A DNA stretch of 14,882 nt from Bacteroidota bacterium (GCA_024638525.1 JAHEKB010000031.1:1-14882), one strand, 5' to 3'. Positions 7,680 through 14,293 are shown, counted from the first letter of the stretch. Made by a program: numbers and translations. Notes: generated by a model from the letters alone, not told the origin.

Positions 7680-9884
7680 ATGTCTCTTGAAAGGCTTATA
7701 AAAGAATTCGCAGAACGTGTTCGCGCTGAGTTACTAGCAAGAATAGATGAAGAGAAAGACAGCGATACTGCAACCGTAAAGTGGCAAGGATTTGATGATG
7801 ATGGCAATCCAATTGTAAAAAATTTAGATAAAATCGAGACAGGTAAAGGTGTTGGTAATGTCGCGCAAAAAAAAGGAACAAAATTAATTTATGATAAAAA
7901 CGCTAGCGTTGAATATAGAAAAAGAAAGAAAGCCAAGCCTGAATTAATTAAAAAGCAAGATATTCCATTAGCAGTTCGTAAAAGAAGAATATCAAGAGCA
8001 CCTCTTCTGACGGCAGACCTGTTTCAGGTTATCACCAATTTATTTGATGTACCGAAAACTGCTTTCTATATGATGACATATTCGACGCAAAAGCCCGGAT
8101 CTACTTATTCAAGCAATTCTGCTATTGGTGCAGGACAGTCGCAATATCCCAGTGCTAATCCCAGCACATCTGAAACTGTAAGCAGTTACACTGAAGAAGC
8201 GACTCAGGGCGTTACTTATAGGATAAGTGCCGGAGCAGTAGCTGTGGCATGTCAAGACTTATTCGGCAATGAGGGATCTGCAAGTGCTTCAGTCAGTGGA
8301 TTAGGCTTGAGTTTATCTTTAGACATAAATTCCTCCAATGGCAGCGACGAGCAAACTGCTATAAGTCTTAATGTAGTGCAAACCACATCAGGAGGCACTA
8401 TTGATCAATCATGCTATGCTTCTGCTTATGCTGTTGGATCTACCGTATATCAAACTGGAGATGCAGAGGCAGAAAGCCAATGGGCTTTTGTTTCTTTTCC
8501 AAGAGCTGTTTATTATTTTCAAACACCTGAAAACATAGGAACTAGTAATAATGAAACAAGAGAGATCGATTTAAATACGATTGTTCCTAATAGGGTTTAT
8601 GACAGCAGGATTGCTCACAACTATGTCTCAAGAGAAGGTGATGATGTTTTTGCTTATACTATTTACTATGTTTTAGATGTTGATATGAATCAGCACTATC
8701 AAGTAACTTCAAGTAATACAAGGACAAACAAGAACAACTCGAGACTTATTGGTAGGATCACAAGATATATAATTCATACAAGATTAAATCTTTTGACAGG
8801 GGATTATGAGCATAAAATAAATGAAAGTTTAAATACCGGAGAAGCAGATACTGGCACTGGCCAGCTACGTCCGTATGACACTACAGCATGGTACGATACT
8901 TGGCTTTTGAATATAGTACTTGGGGCTGTTTCTAATCCAAGTTCATCAGCAAATACCGTCGGTGCGAACGCTTATATTTACGATCCAGACCGCCACTTTG
9001 AGTATTTTTCACAAAATCATGATGATTTATATGATTTCAACCCTGAAGCTGTTTGGAGAGAATCTTACGAAGGTGACTGGCTCTACGTCTATAGAAATTT
9101 ATCATGGGATTTCAACGCGGCATCAAGCATCAGCGCCTTTGACATTAATGATTTTTTAAATTTATCTTACAAAAATAGTTTTTTCTGGGAAGGCATTGAC
9201 ACTCGGCTTGACGAAAATTTTATTACGGCACCATTCCTGAAAAGAAAAGATATAACAGGTACTGGCTGGGAAGGTAATACACCGATAAATGGCACCTTTG
9301 CCGATATTCAAGATATGTACACCTTTACTCATGCTAGTCCATTTATTAATTTCTTGTGGAGCAATTATTTTGACGGGTCAGTTCCAAACGTTCCTGATGA
9401 TTACAGTAGCTGGAGGATCTGGACGCTTATGGAGCGTCTTAGCTCAACTCTCATAGGAAGCCTTCCCGTAGGCCGGTATACAAAAAGCACTTACTTTGAA
9501 AAAGTTTGGACTTTGCCTAACTTTTCCCTTGCCGAAAATGTCCTAGAATCAGGGGATAAGACTGGAGACAGGCTAAGTTACGACTCTGCATGGTTTAATT
9601 TTGTGCCTCTTGATTCTATAAGATTAGTTTCCTATGAAATAACCACGGAAACAATAGATGAAATAGATCAACAAATTGTCACACTTATAACAGCTTCGCA
9701 GGGCTATACCTTCTACGTGGGCAATGTTATTCAAATAAGTGAAGATACGGCAATCAATGGCCAATATGCTATTTATCAAGTTAATTCAAATATTCAATTC
9801 AAGGTTAGCCTCCCAGGATCTACTAATACCGCAGGGGCAGTAGCGTCAACCGGGATAGCGACTAAAATACCTTCAGCATCATAA
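7680..9884 (+). CDS. Large virion structural protein with N-terminal KWQG module and C-terminal beta module
   Basis: 734 residues, not a recognised family. Residues 1-28 are a charged amphipathic helix. Residues 34-76 are the KWQG module shared with the preceding gene. Residues 78-108 are very basic (YRKRKKAKPE, later VRKRRISRAP), like a linker or nucleic-acid or surface-binding strip. The long central part (about 110-650) is rich in Tyr, Trp, Ser, Asn and Asp, as in virion receptor-binding or baseplate-periphery proteins; no enzyme motif was found. Residues about 663-728 form a beta module (QQIVTLITASQGYTFYVGN, then INGQYAIYQVNSNIQFKV) that recurs in the next gene. The ATG follows the upstream stop by one base; the closest Shine-Dalgarno-like GGA is 22 nt away (7655-7657), so reinitiation is likely. 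Probably a tail-tip or fibre-associated protein. Confidence 0.75.
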   Translation: MSLERLIKEFAERVRAELLARIDEEKDSDTATVKWQGFDDDGNPIVKNLDKIETGKGVGNVAQKKGTKLIYDKNASVEYRKRKKAKPELIKKQDIPLAVRKRRISRAPLLTADLFQVITNLFDVPKTAFYMMTYSTQKPGSTYSSNSAIGAGQSQYPSANPSTSETVSSYTEEATQGVTYRISAGAVAVACQDLFGNEGSASASVSGLGLSLSLDINSSNGSDEQTAISLNVVQTTSGGTIDQSCYASAYAVGSTVYQTGDAEAESQWAFVSFPRAVYYFQTPENIGTSNNETREIDLNTIVPNRVYDSRIAHNYVSREGDDVFAYTIYYVLDVDMNQHYQVTSSNTRTNKNNSRLIGRITRYIIHTRLNLLTGDYEHKINESLNTGEADTGTGQLRPYDTTAWYDTWLLNIVLGAVSNPSSSANTVGANAYIYDPDRHFEYFSQNHDDLYDFNPEAVWRESYEGDWLYVYRNLSWDFNAASSISAFDINDFLNLSYKNSFFWEGIDTRLDENFITAPFLKRKDITGTGWEGNTPINGTFADIQDMYTFTHASPFINFLWSNYFDGSVPNVPDDYSSWRIWTLMERLSSTLIGSLPVGRYTKSTYFEKVWTLPNFSLAENVLESGDKTGDRLSYDSAWFNFVPLDSIRLVSYEITTETIDEIDQQIVTLITASQGYTFYVGNVIQISEDTAINGQYAIYQVNSNIQFKVSLPGSTNTAGAVASTGIATKIPSAS
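7779..7907 (+). repeat. KWQG module, copy B
   Basis: Encodes residues 34-76 of the 734-residue protein and aligns along its whole length with copy A (7529-7657) with little or no gap. Roughly a quarter of positions are identical, concentrated in KWQG and the following DG. The copies are 250 bases apart. Confidence 0.6.
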
Positions 9885-9908
9885 GGAATACTAGTTCAGC
9901 ATTCTGAA
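9885..9908 (+). promoter_or_regulatory. Linker element copy 2: GGAATACTA plus hairpin before the GTG start
   Basis: GGAATACTA (9885-9893) directly follows the TAA stop, giving AAGGA across the junction. Then comes a perfect 5-bp stem, TTCAG (9895-9899) with CTGAA (9904-9908), loop CATT. The GTG start is 4 nt further on. The gap is 28 nt, the same as at copy 1. An alternative partner, CTTCAG at 9871-9876 within the end of the upstream gene, can pair with CTGAAG 9904-9909, so two conformations are possible. Confidence 0.5.
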
Positions 9909-9912
9909 GCCT

Positions 9913-11115
9913 GTGCCGCTACAAATTAGGAGGGGGACTTCTGCGGATGTAACCTCTGCAAGCTTTGTGCCACTGCTTGGTGAGCCATTATATTTAACTG
10001 ACAATCAAAAGCTTTATATTGGTGATGGCAGTACCCAAGGTGGTAACGCAATCGGTGGCGCGGAAGATTTAAAAGACTTAACTTCAGTTACTCTGATTGA
10101 TGAATCGGTAGGGGCTTTAGATTTATATTCAGTCACGTCAAATACTGTCTTAATAACATTATCAGTAGGTCAGAGTGCTTACTATGTTGGATTGCAAGTC
10201 GTCATTTCTAATAGCTCAGTCGCAGCATTAAATGGCACACATACGATTACAAGTATTCCGACAAGCAGTCAGTTCACTTTTACCCTGACAACTGCAGACG
10301 TAACCTCTGCAAGTGTCACAGGTGTGGTAACACCAAAGATTCCAAATGGAAACGTTTTAGCGTGGAATGAAACGAATTCATATTGGGAGAATGCTGAAGC
10401 ACTTTCTGATGTAGTCAGCGATACAACTCCACAACTCGGCGGCAACCTGGATACGAATAATAAAACTATCATTAGTGCTGGAACCAATAATATTGAATTT
10501 GATCCAGCGACTGGGCAAAATGTAATACTTAAGGGTAATGCAACTGACGGCTCAGGACGAATTAAATTAAATTGTGAAGCAAATAGTCATGGCGTAGTTC
10601 TTAAGGGACCACCACACAGTGCAGCAGCAACATACACATTAACTCTGCCCAATGCACTGCCTACGGTTACAGGACAATCTCTAACGTCAGACACAAGCGG
10701 CAATCTAAGCTTCTCTACCGTTAGTGGTGGTGGCGTTGCGACAAGATCGAGTGCCAATGCAACTACAGCTTCTATAGCTGATGGCGCAGATGCTGACATG
10801 ACAATTACTGGCGCAAAATCTTATATGCTTATGTCGATTCAAACCAGTGCAGCTGCCTGGGTCACTGTATATACAAGTACTGCCGCCAGAACCTCAGATG
10901 CTTCCAGAACTAGCAATACTGATCCATTGCCAGGAAGTGGCGTTATAGCTGAGGTCATTACAGGTGCGGCAACTACTCAAAAAATTACGCCAGGGCTATT
11001 AGGTTTTAATGATGAAGCTACACCCACTTCAGATATTTATTTGAAGGTAGAAAACCAGTCTGGATCAGCCGCAGCAATAACAGTAACTTTAAGCCTTTTA
11101 GTCCTTGAGTCATGA
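9913..11115 (+). CDS. Tail fibre-like protein (Mtd-type N-terminus)
   Basis: 400 residues, starting with GTG. The start is chosen because the protein then begins MPLQIRRGT and continues to GEPLYLTDNQKLYIGDG, the N-terminal attachment domain shared by many phage fibres and tropism-determinant proteins. Residues about 60-140 are a beta module (VQ-type strands, then LNGTHTITSIPTSSQFTFT). Residues 148-187 hold the phrase LAWNETNSYWENAEALSDV and TTPQLGGNLDTNN. Residues about 212-247 hold GSGRIKLNCEANSHGV and TYTLTLPNALP, a repeat-like beta section typical of aquatic phage fibres. Residues 276-400 form a C-terminal globular lobe (AAWVTVYTSTAARTSDASR, GVIAEVITGAAT, GFNDE), likely the receptor-facing or trimerising end. 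It overlaps the downstream protease gene by 4 nt (ATGA). Role: host recognition or virion decoration. Confidence 0.85.
   Translation: MPLQIRRGTSADVTSASFVPLLGEPLYLTDNQKLYIGDGSTQGGNAIGGAEDLKDLTSVTLIDESVGALDLYSVTSNTVLITLSVGQSAYYVGLQVVISNSSVAALNGTHTITSIPTSSQFTFTLTTADVTSASVTGVVTPKIPNGNVLAWNETNSYWENAEALSDVVSDTTPQLGGNLDTNNKTIISAGTNNIEFDPATGQNVILKGNATDGSGRIKLNCEANSHGVVLKGPPHSAAATYTLTLPNALPTVTGQSLTSDTSGNLSFSTVSGGGVATRSSANATTASIADGADADMTITGAKSYMLMSIQTSAAAWVTVYTSTAARTSDASRTSNTDPLPGSGVIAEVITGAATTQKITPGLLGFNDEATPTSDIYLKVENQSGSAAAITVTLSLLVLES
9941..9962 (+). repeat. In-frame direct repeat, copy 1
   Basis: 22 nt matching 10292-10313 with two mismatches; the core GTAACCTCTGCAAG (9949-9962) is exact. The copies are 351 nt apart (117 codons), in the same frame, and encode ADVTSAS both times. 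They bracket the beta module of the fibre gene. Confidence 0.6.
10292..10313 (+). repeat. In-frame direct repeat, copy 2
   Basis: Second copy of the 22-nt repeat at 9941-9962, encoding ADVTSAS at residues 128-134 of the fibre-like protein. It marks the end of the inserted beta module. Confidence 0.6.
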
Positions 11116-13352
11116 GTACTTTTGAGTATGTTGTTACGCTTCTAAATCGCGGTGATTTGGATGCATTTTACGCTGACATGGAGACGCTAGGGCACACTCG
11201 TGCTGAAGTGCCAGAAAGAGAGGTCGAATGTTTTCAACGAAGAGAGATAAGTAGAAATACTCACTACTTACTTACTGAAGAAGAAGCTGAAGCTCTTAAA
11301 TCCGATGACCGTGTTAGACACGTTGAATTGTTTGACGAAATACCTGAATTAACTAAAAATGCATCTCAAACATCTTATTTCAATAGGGGATATGCCCCTG
11401 ATAGTAACCATGCAAATGACTTGCACAATACTGACAAAAATTGGGGATTGTATCGTAATTTTGTAGACACAAGCACTACAAATTGGGGCAAAGAAAGTGG
11501 CAATGCAAATGCTTTTGCTAGAGTTAATGCAACAATTTCATGGGACTTAGAGGGACAAGACGTTGATGTTATTATCAATGATGACCCAGTCGACCCGAAC
11601 CATCCTGAGTACGCGGTAAATGCTGATGGTACAGGTGGATCACGAGTACAAAATATTGACTGGACTGATTATTTAACTAATGGTGGTGTTGCTCATTGGA
11701 AAAGTATTCTTTATGATTATACAGAAAATCATGGAGCTTTGTGTGCTTCTAGTTCTGCAGGCAATACACATGGATTAGCGCGTAAATCAAATATTTACTG
11801 TATTGACGCAACGTCAAGACCTAAGTTCGCAAAATTCAAAGCTACCAGAACAGGATCTCTTCTAACAGTTGTCTCTGTGGAGTCTGGAAGTGAACCTATA
11901 GCTGTAGGTCAAAGGGTTTATGGAACCTCAGATACAAACATTGGCACTACAAGAACAATCTCTTCGCTAGGTACTGGCACTGGAGGCACTGGTACTTATT
12001 ACCTAAGTTCAACTCCATCAGGGGATCATTTATTTGTCGATGATTATTTCACTGGACATTCGAGTGCCGGTCAAAATTATATGTGGGACTACATAAGAGC
12101 TTTTCATAAAAACAAACCGGTAAATTCTACGACAAATAGGCGCAACCCTACTGTTGTTAACGCTAGCTATGGGTTTGAAACGTATGTGTATTACAGTTCT
12201 TTGATTAATGTTCAATACAGAGGTACGTCATATAATTCATCAAATACAACATGGACAAACGACAATTTATATAGCAGTTTTGGCATTGTTCCTGCCCCAG
12301 GTATCAACGAAACAAACTCAAATGCTACTAATTTTACTTACACTACTACACACTCGGCTGTCCAATCCGACATTGAAGATGCCATTGCAGATGGCATAAT
12401 TATTGTCGCAGCGGCTGGTAACTCACAGCATAAAATGGATGTCAGTGGTGGCTTAGATTATATGAATACATTCAATAACGGCTACCTTTACCAACAAGGC
12501 GGCCTCTTTGGCGACACAGGCGCAATTATCGTAGGAGGAGTTGATAATGAAATTTCTTCAGGTAACGAATTGAAATCGGATTTTAGCAACACGGGGCCAA
12601 GAGTAGATGTCTATGCTGCTGGCACTGATGTTTTAGGCACTGATTCTGGCGACAGAATTTTTGGCAATATTGTGTCTTGGTCTATAACTAATAATGTGGC
12701 AACTTTTAATATACAAGGTGAAAATTATTATTTAAACAGAGCGGATTATGCAGTATCTGGATCAAATGGCAGTACTGTTGTCCGAATAAAAATACAAATG
12801 GACAGCTCTTCGCAATTTAATGGTTACCACAATTTTAAAGGGATTGTTACGGCCAGCGGCGCATCAAATCCAACTGGTTTTACGATTGATTTTACAGCGG
12901 CTGATACGTCCTTGACAACTGAAGATGGATCCTTTTATAGTTGCAGTGAAAGCAGCCCAGTCTTCCTATACGATACTGATTTATGCGATCCACGAAATGA
13001 CAACAAGTACTTATATTTCGCAAGTGGTACAAGCTTTTCTGCACCAATAACAACAGGCTTAGTTGCATGCTGGATAGGTTACTTTGGTCGACTTGATAGA
13101 GAAGAATTTAAAGCTTTAATGGCAGAAAATGGTGCTTTGAATAAAATGACTGCAGGAACAACGGATGATTACGATGATCCTCGTGCCCTTTTAGGCGGAC
13201 CCAACACTATACAAAGATATAAAGAGTTTCGACCAAGTTCTGGATTTACATACCCTCAAAACACTCATAAAGCAAGAAGTACAGCAACAGTAAAAGGACA
13301 AACTAGTTATGTAGCTTTTCCGAGGCAAAGAGTTTTGAGATACGGGTCGTAG
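11112..13352 (+). CDS. Subtilisin-family (S8) serine protease with I9-like propeptide and two virion-type insertions
   Basis: 746 residues. Residues 1-78 match the inhibitor-I9 propeptide pattern (FEYVVTLLNR at the start, YLLTEEEAEALKSDDRVRHVEL at its end), so the enzyme is probably made as a self-inhibited, autoprocessed zymogen. The catalytic set is complete: Asp157 (VDVIINDDPVDPNHPEY, one residue longer than usual), His207 (ENHGALCAS), oxyanion Asn437 (VAAAGNS) and Ser641 (ASGTSFSAP). Two insertions interrupt the fold: about 238-306, a tail-fibre-type module (IAVGQRVYGTSD, ISSLGTGTGGTGTYYLSS), and about 517-632, another beta module (WSITNNVATFNI, later SSQFNGYHNF). No signal peptide is present, so it most likely works in the virion or during assembly. 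The start overlaps the fibre gene stop as ATGA. Substrate is unknown: host surface, its own virion proteins or the procapsid. Family assignment is strong. Confidence 0.93.
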   Translation: MSTFEYVVTLLNRGDLDAFYADMETLGHTRAEVPEREVECFQRREISRNTHYLLTEEEAEALKSDDRVRHVELFDEIPELTKNASQTSYFNRGYAPDSNHANDLHNTDKNWGLYRNFVDTSTTNWGKESGNANAFARVNATISWDLEGQDVDVIINDDPVDPNHPEYAVNADGTGGSRVQNIDWTDYLTNGGVAHWKSILYDYTENHGALCASSSAGNTHGLARKSNIYCIDATSRPKFAKFKATRTGSLLTVVSVESGSEPIAVGQRVYGTSDTNIGTTRTISSLGTGTGGTGTYYLSSTPSGDHLFVDDYFTGHSSAGQNYMWDYIRAFHKNKPVNSTTNRRNPTVVNASYGFETYVYYSSLINVQYRGTSYNSSNTTWTNDNLYSSFGIVPAPGINETNSNATNFTYTTTHSAVQSDIEDAIADGIIIVAAAGNSQHKMDVSGGLDYMNTFNNGYLYQQGGLFGDTGAIIVGGVDNEISSGNELKSDFSNTGPRVDVYAAGTDVLGTDSGDRIFGNIVSWSITNNVATFNIQGENYYLNRADYAVSGSNGSTVVRIKIQMDSSSQFNGYHNFKGIVTASGASNPTGFTIDFTAADTSLTTEDGSFYSCSESSPVFLYDTDLCDPRNDNKYLYFASGTSFSAPITTGLVACWIGYFGRLDREEFKALMAENGALNKMTAGTTDDYDDPRALLGGPNTIQRYKEFRPSSGFTYPQNTHKARSTATVKGQTSYVAFPRQRVLRYGS

Positions 13353-13366
13353 GAACACTAGCCCGT
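13342..13366 (+). other. Hairpin spanning the protease stop codon
   Basis: ACGGGT (13342-13347) pairs with GCCCGT (13361-13366), including one G-U pair. Inside it TAG, the stop codon (13350-13352), pairs with CTA (13358-13360) around the loop GAACA, leaving a 2-nt bulge. It is followed by CTATTT, too few T residues for a confident terminator. It may protect the mRNA 3' side or act as a weak attenuator. Confidence 0.4.
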
Positions 13367-13387
13367 CTATTTAGGGAGTGATTCCCT
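13352..13387 (+). promoter_or_regulatory. Linker element copy 3: GGAACACTA plus hairpin before the scaffold start
   Basis: GGAACACTA (13352-13360) shares its first G with the protease stop codon. A perfect 5-bp hairpin AGGGA (13373-13377), loop GTGAT, TCCCT (13383-13387) follows, then TTTACC and the scaffold ATG at 13394. The SD-like AGGGAG is locked into this stem and lies too far (15 nt) for normal use. The gap is longer (41 nt) than in copies 1 and 2. Confidence 0.45.
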
Positions 13388-13393
13388 TTTACC

Positions 13394-14131
13394 ATGTCTG
13401 AAGAAAACACCAAAGCCTCCGAGATGGAGACTGGCGGCCAAGAACTCACACCACAGGTCAGTGCTGAGGATAAATCTCAGTACAGTCCAGATGAGGTCGC
13501 CAATCTCGTTAAAGCATTGCGTTCTGAACGGGAAGCTCGTAAGACCTATGAGCGTCAATACAAAGACAAAGAACAGCAACTTTTGAAACTAAAAGATGTT
13601 GATTTAGATCGTTATCAGCAATTAGAAGCTGATGCTGCCCGTGCTGCTGAGATTGAATCACGTTATGGTGAAACAATTCAAGCCATTGAAGAAAAATATG
13701 GACGGCAAACAGCAGAAGCCGAAGGTAAAGCCAAGCAAGCTGAAACCCAAATTAACGAATTCAAGAAGCGTTATGCTCTTGAAAAAGTATTTACTTCAGC
13801 TGGTGGACGAACTGATTCTGCCGACGGCGTATCTTTTTTCGACATGTTCGCAGAACAAATGAGTAAGCGGTTCAGGCAAGAGCCGAACGGCAGTATTACT
13901 GTCGTTGATGAACAAGGCGATCCTATTCTTGATAGCGAATCAGGCAAGCGAATCTCACCTGAAGACTTTGTAAGTAGTTACAAGACACATCCTGTTTACG
14001 GAACTTTCTTTAAAGGAGTCAAAGGTTCAGGAGCTGGATTGAATTATGCTGGAACAGATGCAAACGGTATGCCAGTAGAAGACTTGTCGTCGCTATCAAG
14101 GGAAGAATTGTTCCTAAAAGCATTTGGATAA
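13394..14131 (+). CDS. Capsid scaffold protein
   Basis: 245 residues, acidic and highly charged. Residues 1-32 are a disordered Glu/Thr/Ser-rich tail. Residues about 33-130 form a long coiled coil (SPDEVANLVKALRSEREARK through AETQINEFKKRYALEKVF). Residues 145-200 form a small domain (FFDMFAEQMSKRF, then VVDEQGDPILDSESGKRISP). A Gly-rich linker (KGSGAG) leads to a C-terminal helix (LSREELFLKAFG), the usual capsid-binding end of scaffolds. It would act as the internal core for procapsid assembly and be expelled or degraded. It sits directly upstream of the capsid gene, as expected, and directly downstream of the S8 protease. No Shine-Dalgarno sequence lies at standard distance; the ATG is chosen because no earlier in-frame start was seen. 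An intrinsic terminator follows the stop. Confidence 0.88.
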   Translation: MSEENTKASEMETGGQELTPQVSAEDKSQYSPDEVANLVKALRSEREARKTYERQYKDKEQQLLKLKDVDLDRYQQLEADAARAAEIESRYGETIQAIEEKYGRQTAEAEGKAKQAETQINEFKKRYALEKVFTSAGGRTDSADGVSFFDMFAEQMSKRFRQEPNGSITVVDEQGDPILDSESGKRISPEDFVSSYKTHPVYGTFFKGVKGSGAGLNYAGTDANGMPVEDLSSLSREELFLKAFG

Positions 14132-14138
14132 ATCTTTC

Positions 14139-14158
14139 GCCCCGAAAGGGGCTTTTTT
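14139..14158 (+). terminator. Intrinsic terminator after the scaffold gene
   Basis: GCCCC (14139-14143), GAAA tetraloop, GGGGC (14148-14152), then six T. It starts 7 nt after the scaffold stop. It should end most transcripts from the tail-scaffold operon, so the capsid gene needs read-through or its own promoter. Confidence 0.9.
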
Positions 14159-14159
14159 A

Positions 14160-14190
14160 TTGGGAAGAATAGAAGTTTCGGAATTATATG
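14160..14190 (+). promoter_or_regulatory. Possible capsid gene promoter (weak match)
   Basis: TTGGGA (14160-14165) and TATATG (14185-14190) resemble sigma-70 -35 and -10 boxes at four of six positions each, with a 19-nt spacer. The need for a promoter after the terminator is the main argument; the sequence match alone is poor. Confidence 0.25.
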
Positions 14191-14196
14191 TTAGAA

Positions 14197-14268
14197 AGCA
14201 CCCGGTTTTGACTGGCCGTGATGGTTAGCAGGCAGGGTGTTCGAGTTAGAGCGTGATGCTCTGGACAC
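14197..14268 (+). ncRNA. Structured 5' leader of the capsid mRNA with mutually exclusive stems
   Basis: The 177-nt gap 14132-14308 holds the terminator, a possible promoter and this structured stretch. Stem P1: AGCACCC (14197-14203) with GGGTGTT (14235-14241), 7 bp with one G-U; it encloses a hairpin CTG-GCC / GGT-CAG (14212-14231) with loop GTGAT. Stem P2: GTGTTC (14237-14242) with GGACAC (14263-14268), 6 bp with one G-U; it encloses the perfect hairpin AGAGC (14248-14252), loop GTGAT, GCTCT (14258-14262). P1 and P2 both need 14237-14241, so only one can form. It resembles no tRNA or riboswitch class that I recognise. A role in control of capsid synthesis is inferred. Confidence 0.45.
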
Positions 14269-14293
14269 GTTTCACCTTTCCTCCATTAACCAC

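Noticed and set aside
7651..7682. A fourth linker element before the 734-residue gene (GGAAG 22-25 nt upstream)
   Set aside because: Only GGAA is shared, it lies inside the upstream coding sequence rather than at the stop, and no stem longer than 3 bp forms before the ATG.
6984..9893. GGAATACTA as a phage promoter -10 box
   Set aside because: No shared upstream box was seen at a fixed distance before copies 1 and 2, and the motif sits exactly at stop codons, which fits an RNA-level role better.
13373..13391. AGGGA/TCCCT hairpin plus TTTT as an intrinsic terminator of the protease gene
   Set aside because: The stem is only 5 bp with three G-C pairs and four T; termination just before the scaffold ATG would be unhelpful. 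It is kept as part of the linker element instead.
13632..13862. 76-residue frame inside the scaffold gene as an internal protein
   Set aside because: It is out of frame with the scaffold, Lys/Leu-rich by chance of the coiled-coil codons, and has no convincing start signal.
14197..14290. tRNA or tmRNA in the capsid leader, suggested by TGTTCGAGTTAG
   Set aside because: The TTCGA-like piece has no flanking T-arm pairing, no matching 7-bp acceptor stem at the right spacing and no anticodon arm could be drawn.
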